From Akkermansiaceae bacterium (GTDB lineage: Bacteria > Verrucomicrobiota > Verrucomicrobiia > Verrucomicrobiales > Akkermansiaceae): a stretch of DNA of 64,000 nucleotides. The position numbers and the translations under genes are program-made. Shown one piece after another: positions 30,494 to 41,000 of this stretch. The stretch lies in assembly GCA_018402445.1 (NCBI GenBank), contig JAGYIT010000017.1:1-64000 (forward strand), in the 5' to 3' direction. Below the pieces are notes generated by a model, which was not told the origin of the DNA, ran no database searches, and worked only from the letters and a program-made list of their open reading frames with translations. How positions within the stretch are numbered: position 1 is the first letter of the stretch; every line of letters begins with the position of its first letter.

Positions 30494-30900
30494 TATTTCG
30501 TGGAAACGGAGATCTTATCCTTCATCGCACCCGCGAGGAGGGCTTGGCCATGAACTTGCTGGACGATGCCGTGGGTGCAATCCTTGTCGCCTTGGATGAT
30601 GACACTCATATCGGGCGTTTCAGTAAGCAGCGGCTTGATCTTTCCGATAACACCCTGCACCCCGATACTATCCCCGCCGTAGAAGACCTTATCCTCAGAT
30701 GTAACTGCCAGAAGGATGGAGTTTTTCTCGAGCGCGCTGGCACCACCGACATCCGGCTTATTCACTTTCACTCCGGTTTCCTCCACGAACACCGTAGATA
30801 CGATGAAGAAAATGAGCAGGATGAAAACGCAGTCGATCATCGATGAGAGATCAACGTTTACGGGCTCGTCGGGTTCGTCGCCTATATTGCGGCCTAGCAT
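30493..30900 (-). CDS. exbD: ExbD/TolR biopolymer transport protein
   Basis: VNVDLSSMIDCVFILLIFFIVSTVF. Confidence 0.92.
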   Translation of the reverse strand: MLGRNIGDEPDEPVNVDLSSMIDCVFILLIFFIVSTVFVEETGVKVNKPDVGGASALEKNSILLAVTSEDKVFYGGDSIGVQGVIGKIKPLLTETPDMSVIIQGDKDCTHGIVQQVHGQALLAGAMKDKISVSTK

Positions 30901-30903
30901 GAT

Positions 30904-31512
30904 TTAGATTTGGGGTTCGCGGTGGAAACGGGAAGTGAGGATGAGGCTTTCGAGGCGCTTGAGGGTGCCGGCGATGCGGTCGCGCTTTGACTTGATAATG
31001 AGTCCGATGAAAAGCCCGGGGAGGGCGATCGTCAGGCCGGTCTGGGTGGTGATCAGCGCCTGCTGCATGCCGTCCGCCACTTTCTCCATCCCGGCTGGGC
31101 CGGTGCCCTGCGAGAGACCTGTGAACATGGCGAGCATCCCGGTGACTGTGCCGAGCAAGCCCGCGAGTGGGGCGGCGGCGACGAGGGTGTTGATGACCAG
31201 TAGCCGGCGGTCGATACTGGAGACGAGGTTCAAACGAATCTCATCAAAACGGCGTCCCACGGTCTTGATCGTGAGGGTGGGACCGTGGAGAGCGTAGGTA
31301 AGCGCCTCGCCAAGGCGGCCTTTCGCCTTGCTGGGATCTTCTATCCACTCCGACCATTTTTCGATATCCTTATCGTTGAGATTACCGTGGTTGACGTAAG
31401 CGAGCGCGGCGAAGCAGAAACCATAGAGGATGCAGGCCACTCCGCCGAGCATATACATGATCGCCCCTCCGGAGAGGAAGAGATCAATGCCATCTTGGAA
31501 AATACCGGTCAT
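30904..31512 (-). CDS. exbB: MotA/TolQ/ExbB proton channel protein
   Basis: LVAAAPLAGLLGTVTGMLAMFTGLS...ALITTQTGLTIALPGLFIGLII. Confidence 0.92.
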   Translation of the reverse strand: MTGIFQDGIDLFLSGGAIMYMLGGVACILYGFCFAALAYVNHGNLNDKDIEKWSEWIEDPSKAKGRLGEALTYALHGPTLTIKTVGRRFDEIRLNLVSSIDRRLLVINTLVAAAPLAGLLGTVTGMLAMFTGLSQGTGPAGMEKVADGMQQALITTQTGLTIALPGLFIGLIIKSKRDRIAGTLKRLESLILTSRFHREPQI

Positions 31513-31520
31513 GGTTTGGT

Positions 31521-32978
31521 TCAGGCGGGGGTAGGCACAAGGTCGGTATCGTCATCCGCATCATCAGCATCGTCCTCCGCGTCACGCTCGGCCTTGGATG
31601 GCTTCGGCTTCTCGCGTTCTGTGGTGCCGTTGATCAGAGCGATGGCGGATCCCTCGATCTCTCCGAATTTCGCTTTCACCATGCTCTTGAGCAAGCCGTG
31701 GATCACTAGCACGGGAATCGCAACAATGAGGCCTTGGGCGGTGGTGATGAGGGCTTCGGAGATACCTGCGGTGAAGGCTTTTTGGTTACCACTGCCGTAG
31801 AGAGCCATCGCTTGGAAGGTCTTGATAATGCCGAGCACGGTGCCTAGCAGACCCATCAACGGACCGGCTGCTGCGGTGAGCGCTAAGAAGGGCAAGAAAC
31901 GCTCCAAGTGGGGCTTGATGGTGACGAGTTTCTCGAACAGGGACTCCTCCAAAACACGGCGTTTCTCATGGAATTTCGAGACACCAATCTGAATCATCGC
32001 GCCCGCCTCACCAGGGATCGCGGAGGCTTTTTTCATGGCGGCATCGCGATCACCAGAGAGGAGATCGTCGAGGATGAGGTTGAGATCGCGTCGACTTGGC
32101 ACCTTGAATTGCGAAACCTCCCAGACCTTGAAGATCGCGATCAGAAAGGAGATTCCACCGAGGGCGAGGATCGCGTAACCTACGTAACCACCCTTTTGCA
32201 CGGTTTCCCATAGGGTTTCCTGAGCGGCCTCGACCTCGATCGCCTTGCCCATCGAACCATCGAAGGGAAGTTCACCTTTCATTCCAGAAATTGCTTCAGC
32301 GATTTGACCCTCACCGCCCTTAATCGCGACGACGGTGGGCAAAGTGGTGCCTGTTTCCGCGAATGTCGCAACTCCCTCGAACCCGCCGCCTTTCTGTGCG
32401 AAGAACACGGACGGCCCCATGACAAGAAGCTGACCCTCAACCGATTCACTGCCGTTACGCAATGCCTTACCCTCGAAGCGGTGCCCGCCCGCGATGGAGC
32501 CGATGCGTTGGATACCGATCTCCAGCGCCTTCACTCGCTCCGTGATTTCCGCTTTCGGATCATCGGCGAGCGAGGTCGCTTTCTGGTCGATCGCTTCGAC
32601 ATTTTCCCGGTAAACTTGGTTCTCACCAGGGTGGAGGCGTGTCACAAAAGCCTTGGAATACTGGCCGAGCACGCCCACGGAGTAGTCAAAAATCGTCTTC
32701 AGGTTGGCCACTTCACGCTCAAGCGTCTTGGTCGTAGCGGTGCGGCGCTCCTCTTCGCGCTCAAGAGCGCGGAGCTCTCTGCCAAGTTTCAGCGCCTCGT
32801 CGTCGAGCGTGTTGATGTCCTTGTAAAGCGCACGGCGGAGGTCGGCATATTCCTTTTTCGTATCGCCGAGTTCCTTGACCGCTTTTGCAAGGTCGACCTT
32901 GGCAGTTTCGGTTGGGGTCTGCGCCGCAGCAAAAGAAGCAAGGCCCAGACAGAGGATCAGATGAAGTGGAAATCTCAT
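31521..32978 (-). CDS. Large ExbB-like protein with N-terminal periplasmic coiled-coil (TtpC-like)
   Basis: Signal peptide; coiled-coil; LTAAAGPLMGLLGTVLGIIKTFQAMALYGSGNQKAFTAGISEALITTAQGLIVAIPVLV. Confidence 0.88.
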   Translation of the reverse strand: MRFPLHLILCLGLASFAAAQTPTETAKVDLAKAVKELGDTKKEYADLRRALYKDINTLDDEALKLGRELRALEREEERRTATTKTLEREVANLKTIFDYSVGVLGQYSKAFVTRLHPGENQVYRENVEAIDQKATSLADDPKAEITERVKALEIGIQRIGSIAGGHRFEGKALRNGSESVEGQLLVMGPSVFFAQKGGGFEGVATFAETGTTLPTVVAIKGGEGQIAEAISGMKGELPFDGSMGKAIEVEAAQETLWETVQKGGYVGYAILALGGISFLIAIFKVWEVSQFKVPSRRDLNLILDDLLSGDRDAAMKKASAIPGEAGAMIQIGVSKFHEKRRVLEESLFEKLVTIKPHLERFLPFLALTAAAGPLMGLLGTVLGIIKTFQAMALYGSGNQKAFTAGISEALITTAQGLIVAIPVLVIHGLLKSMVKAKFGEIEGSAIALINGTTEREKPKPSKAERDAEDDADDADDDTDLVPTPA

Positions 32979-32985
32979 GGGTGTA

Positions 32986-33765
32986 TCAAAGGGAAATAGG
33001 AAGGGAGATGAAGGAGGGGTCACGGTCGCCTTTGGTGGACGAGATAAGATCACGGATCGCACCAGCGAGTTCCTTGCGCTCCGTAAACTTCCAACCGTCT
33101 TTCGGATCGGGCTTACCAACGAGAGCTAGACCACCGTCCTCATTGACCGCGTAGGCGACAGAAAGCCCGAAATAGATCACCTCCATGTTGAACTCACGCC
33201 CTGCCCCATCGCGGCGCAACTCTTGGCGGAGAACGACGGTCTGCTGGAATTGCTCGATCTCAGAGCTTAGGTTGATGAGGTTCTGTAGGCGCTTGGAAAC
33301 ATCGTCACCGCGTTTATCCTCAGGCAAGCCGAGATAGCGCTCCAGATCCTCGATGGCTTGGGCGACCTTAGGTTCTGCTCGCAGTGGCGCGGGTATCAAC
33401 GGCAGCTTGGCAGCCATATTTTCTTCCTGAACGCGCACAAGCTTCGCCATCTCGTCCTTGGCGGATAGGTAACGGTCGCGCTCTTCAGATTGCTTGAGAG
33501 ATTCGGTATCGGCTCCCTCCTTGCGGGTTTTTGCCTCGGCGATCCTCTCCTTCAGATCTGCGATCTCCTTCTCAAGTCCTTCGCGGTAATTCGTCAACAC
33601 CTCTTGATCACGCGTCCACTCGTTTTCCTCCTGCTGGATCATGCGCATGGTCTCGACCCACTCGTTGACGGTGACACGGAGTTCTTCCGTAGGCGAAATT
33701 TTCGGCTCCTGCCCTTGTAGGAAAAGGGGAAAACCGAGGATCAGATAAAACGGTAAATAGCGCAT
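32986..33765 (-). CDS. DUF3450 family protein
   Basis: Coiled-coil secreted protein with LPLIPAPLRAEPKVAQAIEDLE and FGLSVAYAVNEDGGLALVGKPDPKDGWKF; next to the ExbB-like gene. Confidence 0.85.
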   Translation of the reverse strand: MRYLPFYLILGFPLFLQGQEPKISPTEELRVTVNEWVETMRMIQQEENEWTRDQEVLTNYREGLEKEIADLKERIAEAKTRKEGADTESLKQSEERDRYLSAKDEMAKLVRVQEENMAAKLPLIPAPLRAEPKVAQAIEDLERYLGLPEDKRGDDVSKRLQNLINLSSEIEQFQQTVVLRQELRRDGAGREFNMEVIYFGLSVAYAVNEDGGLALVGKPDPKDGWKFTERKELAGAIRDLISSTKGDRDPSFISLPISL

Positions 33766-33842
33766 GGCGGTGAAGTGGCGGAAGTAAAAAGGGGTCGCCG
33801 GCAATTGCCGACGACCCCAGTGTGACGATTTCGTCAAATTAC

Positions 33843-36800
33843 TCAGCGAGCATCTGGTGCAAGACGGATGCGGTAGAACTCCTTGTCGGCGGGGACACCC
33901 TCAATGAGGAGTGTCGCGTCACCCTCGGGAGTGAACGGAGGCACGAGATCCACCGAGCTTTCGACCGGAATGGTCACAGTGACATCGTCGCCGACCTTCT
34001 GGACGATGAGGTCGTTCACGCTCAGATCCTGGATCGAGGTTTCGGTGAACAGCTCCGCGAAGAGAGCCGCATCGTTGGTTCCCACATTGAAGCCGAGGGC
34101 TTGCAGCGCGGGGCTGTTCTCAAGGTCGTCGGAGATACCGTCATTGTCGCTGTCCACGAACGGAGGCTCGCCGGTGCCGGGATCTTCGGTAGCACCGAAG
34201 TATCCTTGTTCGCTGACGTAGGTCCAGCCCTTCGCCCAGTTGGTTTTGTTGAAGGCACCGCGATAACTGACCGTACTCAAGCCCACGGGGACGGGGCTGA
34301 GCGGCGCGCTAAGCAGCGGGCTGCCCGTTGCTGGCACTGGGTTGATGTTAACGAGGTAGCCCTCTGCGGTGCGCTCATACTCCGTGAACATTGGAATCAC
34401 CCCGGGAGCCGTGTTGCCATCGACCGGGTCGCCCAAGCCATCGACGTAGAAGTCGTAGCCGGTGGGCGCGTTGTTGAGGGTGCTGCCCGCATCGCTGCCA
34501 TCGAATTGGCCGATCGCGCCGATCGTGTTGTTCGCGAAGCCGACCTCTCCTGGTCCGACGAGTCCGTCGTTGGAAAAGGAGACCGCGAAGTTCACCACAT
34601 CGTGAACCACCGAGTTATACAAGCCGCCCCTGAAGTGGTCGTCGATGAACAGGCCGTTGTCCTTGCCGACAGCGCCGGGAGCGAACGAAGTCGCGCCGGG
34701 GCCAACTGCGGTCACGTTGAAGAACTGCGGGTTGGAGGGGATCACGTCCGGGTTGGTCGAGTCCGTATCAGCACCACCGACACCGTCCCACTCGCCGAGG
34801 TTGTCGCCGAGGTTCGGGTTCTGGATGGTGAACAGGAACTGGTGGTTGCCCTGGTGCCCTTCATCCACGTCGAACGAGTCGTCACCGGAGAAGGCGGCTA
34901 CCAGGTTGTTTGTGTTGACCGTGCCGCCGAACCATTCGAAGGCGTCGTCAACGTTGGCCACCACTTCGACGAATTCGATCGTCGTGCCGCGACCGACACC
35001 GGCCATGGTCAGGCCGTTGATCTCGTTGTCGGATCCGAACTCGTAGCCGCCGTGGCGGATCGAGACATAGCGGATGGTTCCGCTGTTGTCATCGTCATCC
35101 TGAGCGAAGGTCGTGCCACCGAGGTGCTCGTTGGTCGTCAGGTCGAAGCCGTATTCAAGTGCGTCCGGACGTCCGTCGTCGTCGCCATCGACGGCTCCGG
35201 TCGGCACGAAGCCTTCGATGATCTTGTTGCCGATGTTCGTGCCATCGGCGGCGGTCATCGCGACATACGCGTTGCCGAGCACCACGACGCCGCCCCACAG
35301 GCCGGTTGAGCCGGCGGTGGGCTTCGGCCCGATCAGACCGTCGTTGTCCTGGGAGAGATCCACGCCAAGCTCAGCCTCGAGGGTCTGGATCGCGTCGAAG
35401 ACGATCGGCTCCCCGGCGGTGCCGTCGGCGATGAGCATGCCGCCGCGGCAGACAATCAGGGTGCCGACTTCGTCGTCTTCTTTCGCCTCGGTACCCTGGT
35501 CATCGAAGCTGCTGTAGATCTTCGTGCCGGGCTCGATGGTCAACGTCACACCGTTCGGGATATACACCCGGTCGGTCATGACATAAACGTTGTCCTTGGT
35601 CCAGGTGGTATCGGCGGTAAGGGTGTTCAACCCGTAAATCGGATTGAGAGAGGTCTGGGTAGCCATGACGTCCACCATGTTCGGCATGGCCGGACGGACG
35701 TCGAGGTAGCCTTTTTCGTCGAGGTAGGTCCAGCCCTTCGCCCAGTTGGTCGTGCCGAAGGCACCGCGATAGGTGACCGTCTCCAAGCCAACAGGGACGG
35801 GGGTAAGATCCGCACCCAGGAGCGGGCTGCCCGCTTGCGGCACTGGGTCAATGTAGCGGAGGTAGCCTCCTGAGCTGCGCTCATACTCCGTGAACATCGG
35901 ATCCACGCCGGGAGCCGTGTTGTCATCGACCGGGTCGCCCAAGCCATCGACGTAGAAGTCGTAGCCGGTGGGCGCGTTGTTGAGGGCGCTGCCCGGATCG
36001 CTGCCATCGTATTGGCCGATGGTGCCGATCGTGTTGTTCGCGAAGCCGACCTCTCCTGGTCCGACGAGTCCGTCGTTGGAAAAGGAGACCGCGAAGTTCA
36101 CCACATCGTGAACCACCGAGTTATACAAGCCGCCCCTGAAGTGGTCGTCGATGAACAGGCCGTTGTCCTTGCCGACAGCGCCGGGAGCGAACGAAGTCGC
36201 GCCGGGGCCAACTGCGGTCACGTTGAAGAACTGCGGGTTGGAGGGGATCACGTCCGGGTTGGTCGAGTCCGTATCAGCACCACCGACACCGTCCCACTCG
36301 CCGAGGTTGTCGCCGAGGTTGGGGTTCTGGATGGTGAACAGGAACTGGTGGTTGCCCTGATGTCCTTCATCCACGTCGAACGAGTCGTCTCCGGAGAAGG
36401 CGGCGACCAGATTGTTGGTGTTGACCGTGCCGCCGAACCATTCGAAGGCGTCGTCCACGTTGGACACCACTTCGACGAATTCGATCGTCGTGCCGCGACC
36501 GACACCGGCCATGGTCAGGCCGTTGATCTCGTTGTCGGATCCGAACTCGTAGCCGCCGTGGCGGATCGAGACATAGCGGATGATGCCGCTGTTGTCTTCG
36601 TCATCCTGGGCGAAGGTCGTGCCACCGAGGTGCTCGTTGGTTGTCAGGTCGAAGCCGTATTCAAGTGCGTCCGGACGTCCGTCGTCGTCGCCATCGACGG
36701 CTCCGGTCGGCACGAAGCCTTCGATGATCTTGTTGCCGATGTTCGTGCCATCGGCGGCGGTCATCGCGACATACGCGTTGCCGAGCACCACGACGCCGCC

Positions 36801-37271
36801 CCACAGGCCGGTCGTGCCGACGGTGGGCTCCGGCCCGATCAAGCCGTCGTTGTCGAAGGGATGATCCACGCCACGCTCCGCCTCGAGGGTCTGGATCGCG
36901 TCGAAAACGATCGGCTCTGCGGCGGTGCCGTCGGCGATGAGCATGCCGCCGCGGCAGACAATCAGGGTGCCGACTTCGTCGTCTTCTTTCGCCTCGGTAC
37001 CCTGGTCATCGAAGCTGCTGTAGATTTTCGTGCCGGGCTCGATGGTCAACGTCACGCCGTTCGGGATATAGACCCGGTCAGTCATGATGTAAACGTTGTC
37101 CTTGGTCCAGGTGGTATTGGCGGTAAGGGTGTTCAACCCGTAAATCGGATTGAGAGATGTCTGGGTGGCCATGACGTCGATATCGGCTGCCTGAGCCGTG
37201 TCGCAGGCGCAGATACCCGCTGTGGCCATGAGGGCAACGCGGGCAAATGGGTTCATAAATAGTAATTTCAT
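33843..37271 (-). CDS. Large secreted protein made of two near-identical ~502-residue copies
   Basis: DVMATQTSLNPIYGLNTL...GNKIIEGFVPTGAVDGDDDGRPDALEYGFDLTTNEHLGG appears twice; nucleotide period 1506 bp. Confidence 0.88.
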   Translation of the reverse strand: MKLLFMNPFARVALMATAGICACDTAQAADIDVMATQTSLNPIYGLNTLTANTTWTKDNVYIMTDRVYIPNGVTLTIEPGTKIYSSFDDQGTEAKEDDEVGTLIVCRGGMLIADGTAAEPIVFDAIQTLEAERGVDHPFDNDGLIGPEPTVGTTGLWGGVVVLGNAYVAMTAADGTNIGNKIIEGFVPTGAVDGDDDGRPDALEYGFDLTTNEHLGGTTFAQDDEDNSGIIRYVSIRHGGYEFGSDNEINGLTMAGVGRGTTIEFVEVVSNVDDAFEWFGGTVNTNNLVAAFSGDDSFDVDEGHQGNHQFLFTIQNPNLGDNLGEWDGVGGADTDSTNPDVIPSNPQFFNVTAVGPGATSFAPGAVGKDNGLFIDDHFRGGLYNSVVHDVVNFAVSFSNDGLVGPGEVGFANNTIGTIGQYDGSDPGSALNNAPTGYDFYVDGLGDPVDDNTAPGVDPMFTEYERSSGGYLRYIDPVPQAGSPLLGADLTPVPVGLETVTYRGAFGTTNWAKGWTYLDEKGYLDVRPAMPNMVDVMATQTSLNPIYGLNTLTADTTWTKDNVYVMTDRVYIPNGVTLTIEPGTKIYSSFDDQGTEAKEDDEVGTLIVCRGGMLIADGTAGEPIVFDAIQTLEAELGVDLSQDNDGLIGPKPTAGSTGLWGGVVVLGNAYVAMTAADGTNIGNKIIEGFVPTGAVDGDDDGRPDALEYGFDLTTNEHLGGTTFAQDDDDNSGTIRYVSIRHGGYEFGSDNEINGLTMAGVGRGTTIEFVEVVANVDDAFEWFGGTVNTNNLVAAFSGDDSFDVDEGHQGNHQFLFTIQNPNLGDNLGEWDGVGGADTDSTNPDVIPSNPQFFNVTAVGPGATSFAPGAVGKDNGLFIDDHFRGGLYNSVVHDVVNFAVSFSNDGLVGPGEVGFANNTIGAIGQFDGSDAGSTLNNAPTGYDFYVDGLGDPVDGNTAPGVIPMFTEYERTAEGYLVNINPVPATGSPLLSAPLSPVPVGLSTVSYRGAFNKTNWAKGWTYVSEQGYFGATEDPGTGEPPFVDSDNDGISDDLENSPALQALGFNVGTNDAALFAELFTETSIQDLSVNDLIVQKVGDDVTVTIPVESSVDLVPPFTPEGDATLLIEGVPADKEFYRIRLAPDAR
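34180..37180 (-). repeat. Intragenic tandem duplication, 1506-bp period
   Basis: Anchor pairs 35635/37141 and 34525/36031 both offset by 1506 bp; long near-identical stretches. Confidence 0.9.
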
Positions 37272-37409
37272 TTTCGTGTGGTTGTTTGTTTAGCTGCCAA
37301 CCGGTCAAGGGAACCGAGATGGACAGGAAGAAATTCGGTGCTGAGGCCCGCACTGCCGATATCGTTGATGTAACGTTATCGTCACCGTTCGATTTCCCCG
37401 CCGATCACC

Positions 37410-40400
37410 TCAGAATTCGTACTTCAGCTCCGCGAAATACAGGCGATCCGTCTGGATCTGGCTTTCGAGCTGTCCATCAATGGTCGCCGGCCCTTCGGAA
37501 TACCGAAACGTTTCATCGGTCCCGATCAGATTCTCGATTCCAATGGACACGGCGAGTCTCCCGCCACCCTCGATATTGAAGCCCTTGCGCAGCACCAGAT
37601 CCAGGGTGTGCCGCGGTTCGCGGAGCACATCCGGGGAAGTCGGGGTCGTGCGGAGAAGCGTGGCGTATTCCCCGGTGAAGTTATAAACCAGATTCGCGCC
37701 GAAATCCCATTCCTCGTTCTCATAGCCGAGATTGAGGTTCGCGATCCAGTTCGGTTGGTAGGGGAAATTAACCTCCACCTGCTGTCCGGTATTGAACTCA
37801 TAATTCAGGGTGGCGTCGATGTAGGTGACGTTGCCCTTGAGGCTGAACGGCCCCAGGTTGGAGAGTTCGGCTTCCATCTCGATACCGGAAATGAATCCGT
37901 CCTGACCGTTGATGAAGCCCAAGGAATCGGCCACACCCGGCGACCTCACGTTGACGATCGGATCGAGAATCGTCTTTTGGAAGACCGACAGGCGGAAGGT
38001 GCTGTCCTCGTTCGCCGAGTATTCCGCAGCGATATCCATGTTTGTGATGGTCGAGTTGATCAGTTCGGGGTTGCCTGAACGGATCAACCCGGAGGAAAGA
38101 TCAAGGGAGCGCACGGGAACCCATTCGAAGAAAGTCGGCCGTGCGACGGTTCGCGACCAGGCAGCCAGCAGGTTGAGCTTGCCATCGAATCTGGAAGTGC
38201 CGAGCGACACGGAAGGGAGCCATACCGTTTCCTCCAACGGCTCCGGATCCTGCTCGCCGATCGGCTTGGGTTCGACGAAGCGCGCGGTCCGGACTTCCGA
38301 TTCGTAGCGGACGCCGCCGCGGATGAAAGTGTCGCCCAGGAACAGATGGCCGGAGATGAAGAGCGAATCGAAATCGTGATTGGCGTCGGCATTGCTGGCG
38401 ACCAAGCCGGCGAAGTTATCGGTGCCTATCGATCCATCAATGAAATAGGGTCCATTGCTGCTGCTTCCGGTGAAAAAGTCCGAAATATTGTCATTTCCCA
38501 GCAATGATTCGCCGAGATTCGACAGACCATTGCCATTCGCATCATTGGAAGGATAGAAATCGTCTTCGTTGAAACCACCGTTGGACTCGCCGGATGCGTT
38601 CAAATTCTCGGAGACCAACTCGAAGCGGCTTCCGCGGGTAATGCGTTCGCGGCTGATGCGGCCGGCACCGAGGCCGAGCATGAATCCGCTCTCCTCGTTT
38701 TCCTCCGAGAAATACCAGGGGATGTCAAAGGCCAGACTGCTGTCCTTCGTGCTTTCTTGCACTGATTGGTTGGCGCGGGTCAGCAGGTTGCCGGGACCGA
38801 CCTCGCCGACGAAGCGTGAAACCGCAAGAGTGTCGATCTGCCCAAGTGACGGATCGCGCAGCGGCAGCAATTGCGATTCGAGACGCTCGAGGGTGCGGAC
38901 GCCTGACGGCCCGGCGTTGATGTAGGCCTGGCGTGCCTCGTCGTAAGTCAGCGAACCGGGCGGCAGTCTGAACACGCGCTCGGCACTTTCGACGATGCCG
39001 GCTTCGCCAGCCGCCTGCGCTCTGTCCAATGCCGTCGATTCGAAATCAAGGGTGGTGAACTCCTGGAAGGTTGTGTTCGGCCGTTCCTCCATTGCGTCGG
39101 AGTTGGTCAATCCCCATTTCACCTTGATTCCGCGCTCGCCTCCTATCCGGCTATTGCCGGATAGCTGAATGATTTCAAGATCGCGCTCGAGAGGGTCGAT
39201 CTCGAAGAAGTTGCCGAGCTGCTCGGCATCGGCACCGTAATACTGACGCGTTCCGCTGAGATTCCCGATCGAATCGTTGCCGAACTCGAATCTCCCGTTC
39301 GGATCCCGGACGTTGGTGCCGGAACTCACGTTGCTCTCACCGATGTGTTTGCGGAAATAGATCGCCGAAATCTCATGATCATCGTTCAAGCGTGCCGATC
39401 CAGCCAGATAGACATCCCATTCGACGGATTGAGTGAAGTCCTCCTGGGTCCAGCTCCGCTCCGGCTGGTTGAGATTCTCGCTGATGTTGTAATCGCTGCC
39501 GGTCTTCCAGCTATGGCCAAACACGAGGCCGAGATCCAGGTAGTCGGTCACCTCGAAGGTCTGTCCGAAACCGATGCCGTAAGAGTAATCCTCAACGGGA
39601 GATCCAACGGCTGGATAAGCCGAACTGGTGGCGTTGAGATTCTTCCAGACCTCGCGCGCTTGGGCGGGCGGGCTGGTGACCAGCGAGACCCGACCGGTCG
39701 CGGGATTGGTCTGGGTGAACTGGGAGGCAATGAGGTGATTCCACGTGCTGCCGGAAAACCCGAGCGAGCCACCGGGCACTTCGAGGAACTCTCCCGGCAC
39801 GCCGCTGACATATTCCCCTTTCACCTTGACAAAGGAGTAGGGTTCCTTGGGGAAATTCAGTGACAGGATGTCGATCGCGGCCCCCCCGAAGTCGCCCAGC
39901 AGGTTGGGGCTGTAGGTTTTCGCCACATTGATGCCCTGGAGCGCGGATGTCGGGAACAGGTCCAACTCGATGGCCTTGCGATCCGATACGGCGGAGGAAA
40001 TCTGCGCTCCGTTGAAAGTGGTTCCGATGTAGCGGTCCGACAATCCGCGGACCACGGCGAATTTGCCGCCGACAATGTTCGCTCCTGAAATTTTACCCAC
40101 CGCCTCACCGGCATCACTGACGTTTTCCTTGGCAAAATCTTCGGCAGTCAAGCCGCTGCTCAGCGATGGAGAATCCAATGCTAGGTCTAGGTTAAAATCC
40201 CCCGCCGAGTCGCCATCATATTCCCCGACGATCGTCTCCTCGTCGAGAGTGAACTCGTTGGCGGAGTCGTCGGTGGGGCGTGAGCGGAGGCCGAAGCGAA
40301 TTTCGGAGGGTGAGCCTTCGATGACGGTGACGACAGTGGTGTCGGTGAAGTAGCCGAGCTGGGAGGCCTCGATGTTGAAGGTTCCGGCGGGGAGGCCGGC

Positions 40401-40928
40401 GAACTGGAAGCGACCTTGAGCGTCGGCTTCGGCGGTGCGTCCAGTGCCGGCGATTTCGATGAGGGCGCCGGGAATGGGGTTGAGGGTGGTGGCATCGGAT
40501 ACCTCGCCGACGACGATCCCGTTGCCGACCGCTTGTTCGAGGAGCGCGAGGCCGGCAGGACCGCCTTGGACGGGCATGCCGTCGGGGAGCGGAATGGGAT
40601 CAAGATCGCCTGGTATCCAGACGTCGCTGGCAGGAGCCTTCGATAGCGTGGAGGATGGTGTGGTCGCAGCGGTGAAGTGTGGAAACTTTTCTCGTGCTAT
40701 GAATTTCCCGGGGACTTGAGCGGGAAGAGGCACGGAGGGCGGCGGCCATGCGAACGGATTGGGTTGGCCGGCGGGAAAGTCCCAAGTGGCGGCGATTAGC
40801 GGCAGTGGCGGCAAGCCGATGCAGAAGGCAGTGAGTAGTGCAATCAGACGGTGGCACGGCCCGAACTTACGGGTCGTATTGAAGCCATCAGTAGGCGCGA
40901 CGTGGGGCGTGTTTTTGGATGATGCCAT
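37410..40928 (-). CDS. TonB-dependent outer-membrane receptor with N-terminal carboxypeptidase-regulatory-like domain
   Basis: GEVSDATTLNPIPGALIEIAGTGRTAEADAQGRFQFAGLPAGTFNIEA; plug-like VVRGLSDRYIGTTFNGAQISSAVSDRKAIELDLFPTSALQGINVAKTYSPNLLGDFGGAAIDI; C-terminal FAELKYEF. Confidence 0.93.
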   Translation of the reverse strand: MASSKNTPHVAPTDGFNTTRKFGPCHRLIALLTAFCIGLPPLPLIAATWDFPAGQPNPFAWPPPSVPLPAQVPGKFIAREKFPHFTAATTPSSTLSKAPASDVWIPGDLDPIPLPDGMPVQGGPAGLALLEQAVGNGIVVGEVSDATTLNPIPGALIEIAGTGRTAEADAQGRFQFAGLPAGTFNIEASQLGYFTDTTVVTVIEGSPSEIRFGLRSRPTDDSANEFTLDEETIVGEYDGDSAGDFNLDLALDSPSLSSGLTAEDFAKENVSDAGEAVGKISGANIVGGKFAVVRGLSDRYIGTTFNGAQISSAVSDRKAIELDLFPTSALQGINVAKTYSPNLLGDFGGAAIDILSLNFPKEPYSFVKVKGEYVSGVPGEFLEVPGGSLGFSGSTWNHLIASQFTQTNPATGRVSLVTSPPAQAREVWKNLNATSSAYPAVGSPVEDYSYGIGFGQTFEVTDYLDLGLVFGHSWKTGSDYNISENLNQPERSWTQEDFTQSVEWDVYLAGSARLNDDHEISAIYFRKHIGESNVSSGTNVRDPNGRFEFGNDSIGNLSGTRQYYGADAEQLGNFFEIDPLERDLEIIQLSGNSRIGGERGIKVKWGLTNSDAMEERPNTTFQEFTTLDFESTALDRAQAAGEAGIVESAERVFRLPPGSLTYDEARQAYINAGPSGVRTLERLESQLLPLRDPSLGQIDTLAVSRFVGEVGPGNLLTRANQSVQESTKDSSLAFDIPWYFSEENEESGFMLGLGAGRISRERITRGSRFELVSENLNASGESNGGFNEDDFYPSNDANGNGLSNLGESLLGNDNISDFFTGSSSNGPYFIDGSIGTDNFAGLVASNADANHDFDSLFISGHLFLGDTFIRGGVRYESEVRTARFVEPKPIGEQDPEPLEETVWLPSVSLGTSRFDGKLNLLAAWSRTVARPTFFEWVPVRSLDLSSGLIRSGNPELINSTITNMDIAAEYSANEDSTFRLSVFQKTILDPIVNVRSPGVADSLGFINGQDGFISGIEMEAELSNLGPFSLKGNVTYIDATLNYEFNTGQQVEVNFPYQPNWIANLNLGYENEEWDFGANLVYNFTGEYATLLRTTPTSPDVLREPRHTLDLVLRKGFNIEGGGRLAVSIGIENLIGTDETFRYSEGPATIDGQLESQIQTDRLYFAELKYEF

Positions 40929-41000
40929 TGCAAACGGGATGGCATCGTTCCTCGGCCACCTGCGACGCGGTGGAGATAGTGTTTGGAGGCGGGATCACGA

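Noticed and set aside
33822-35309. 495-aa plus-strand ORF
   Set aside because: Antisense to the duplicated secreted protein; valine/alanine/aspartate-rich mirror translation; its near-copy at 36012-37262 simply follows the duplication.
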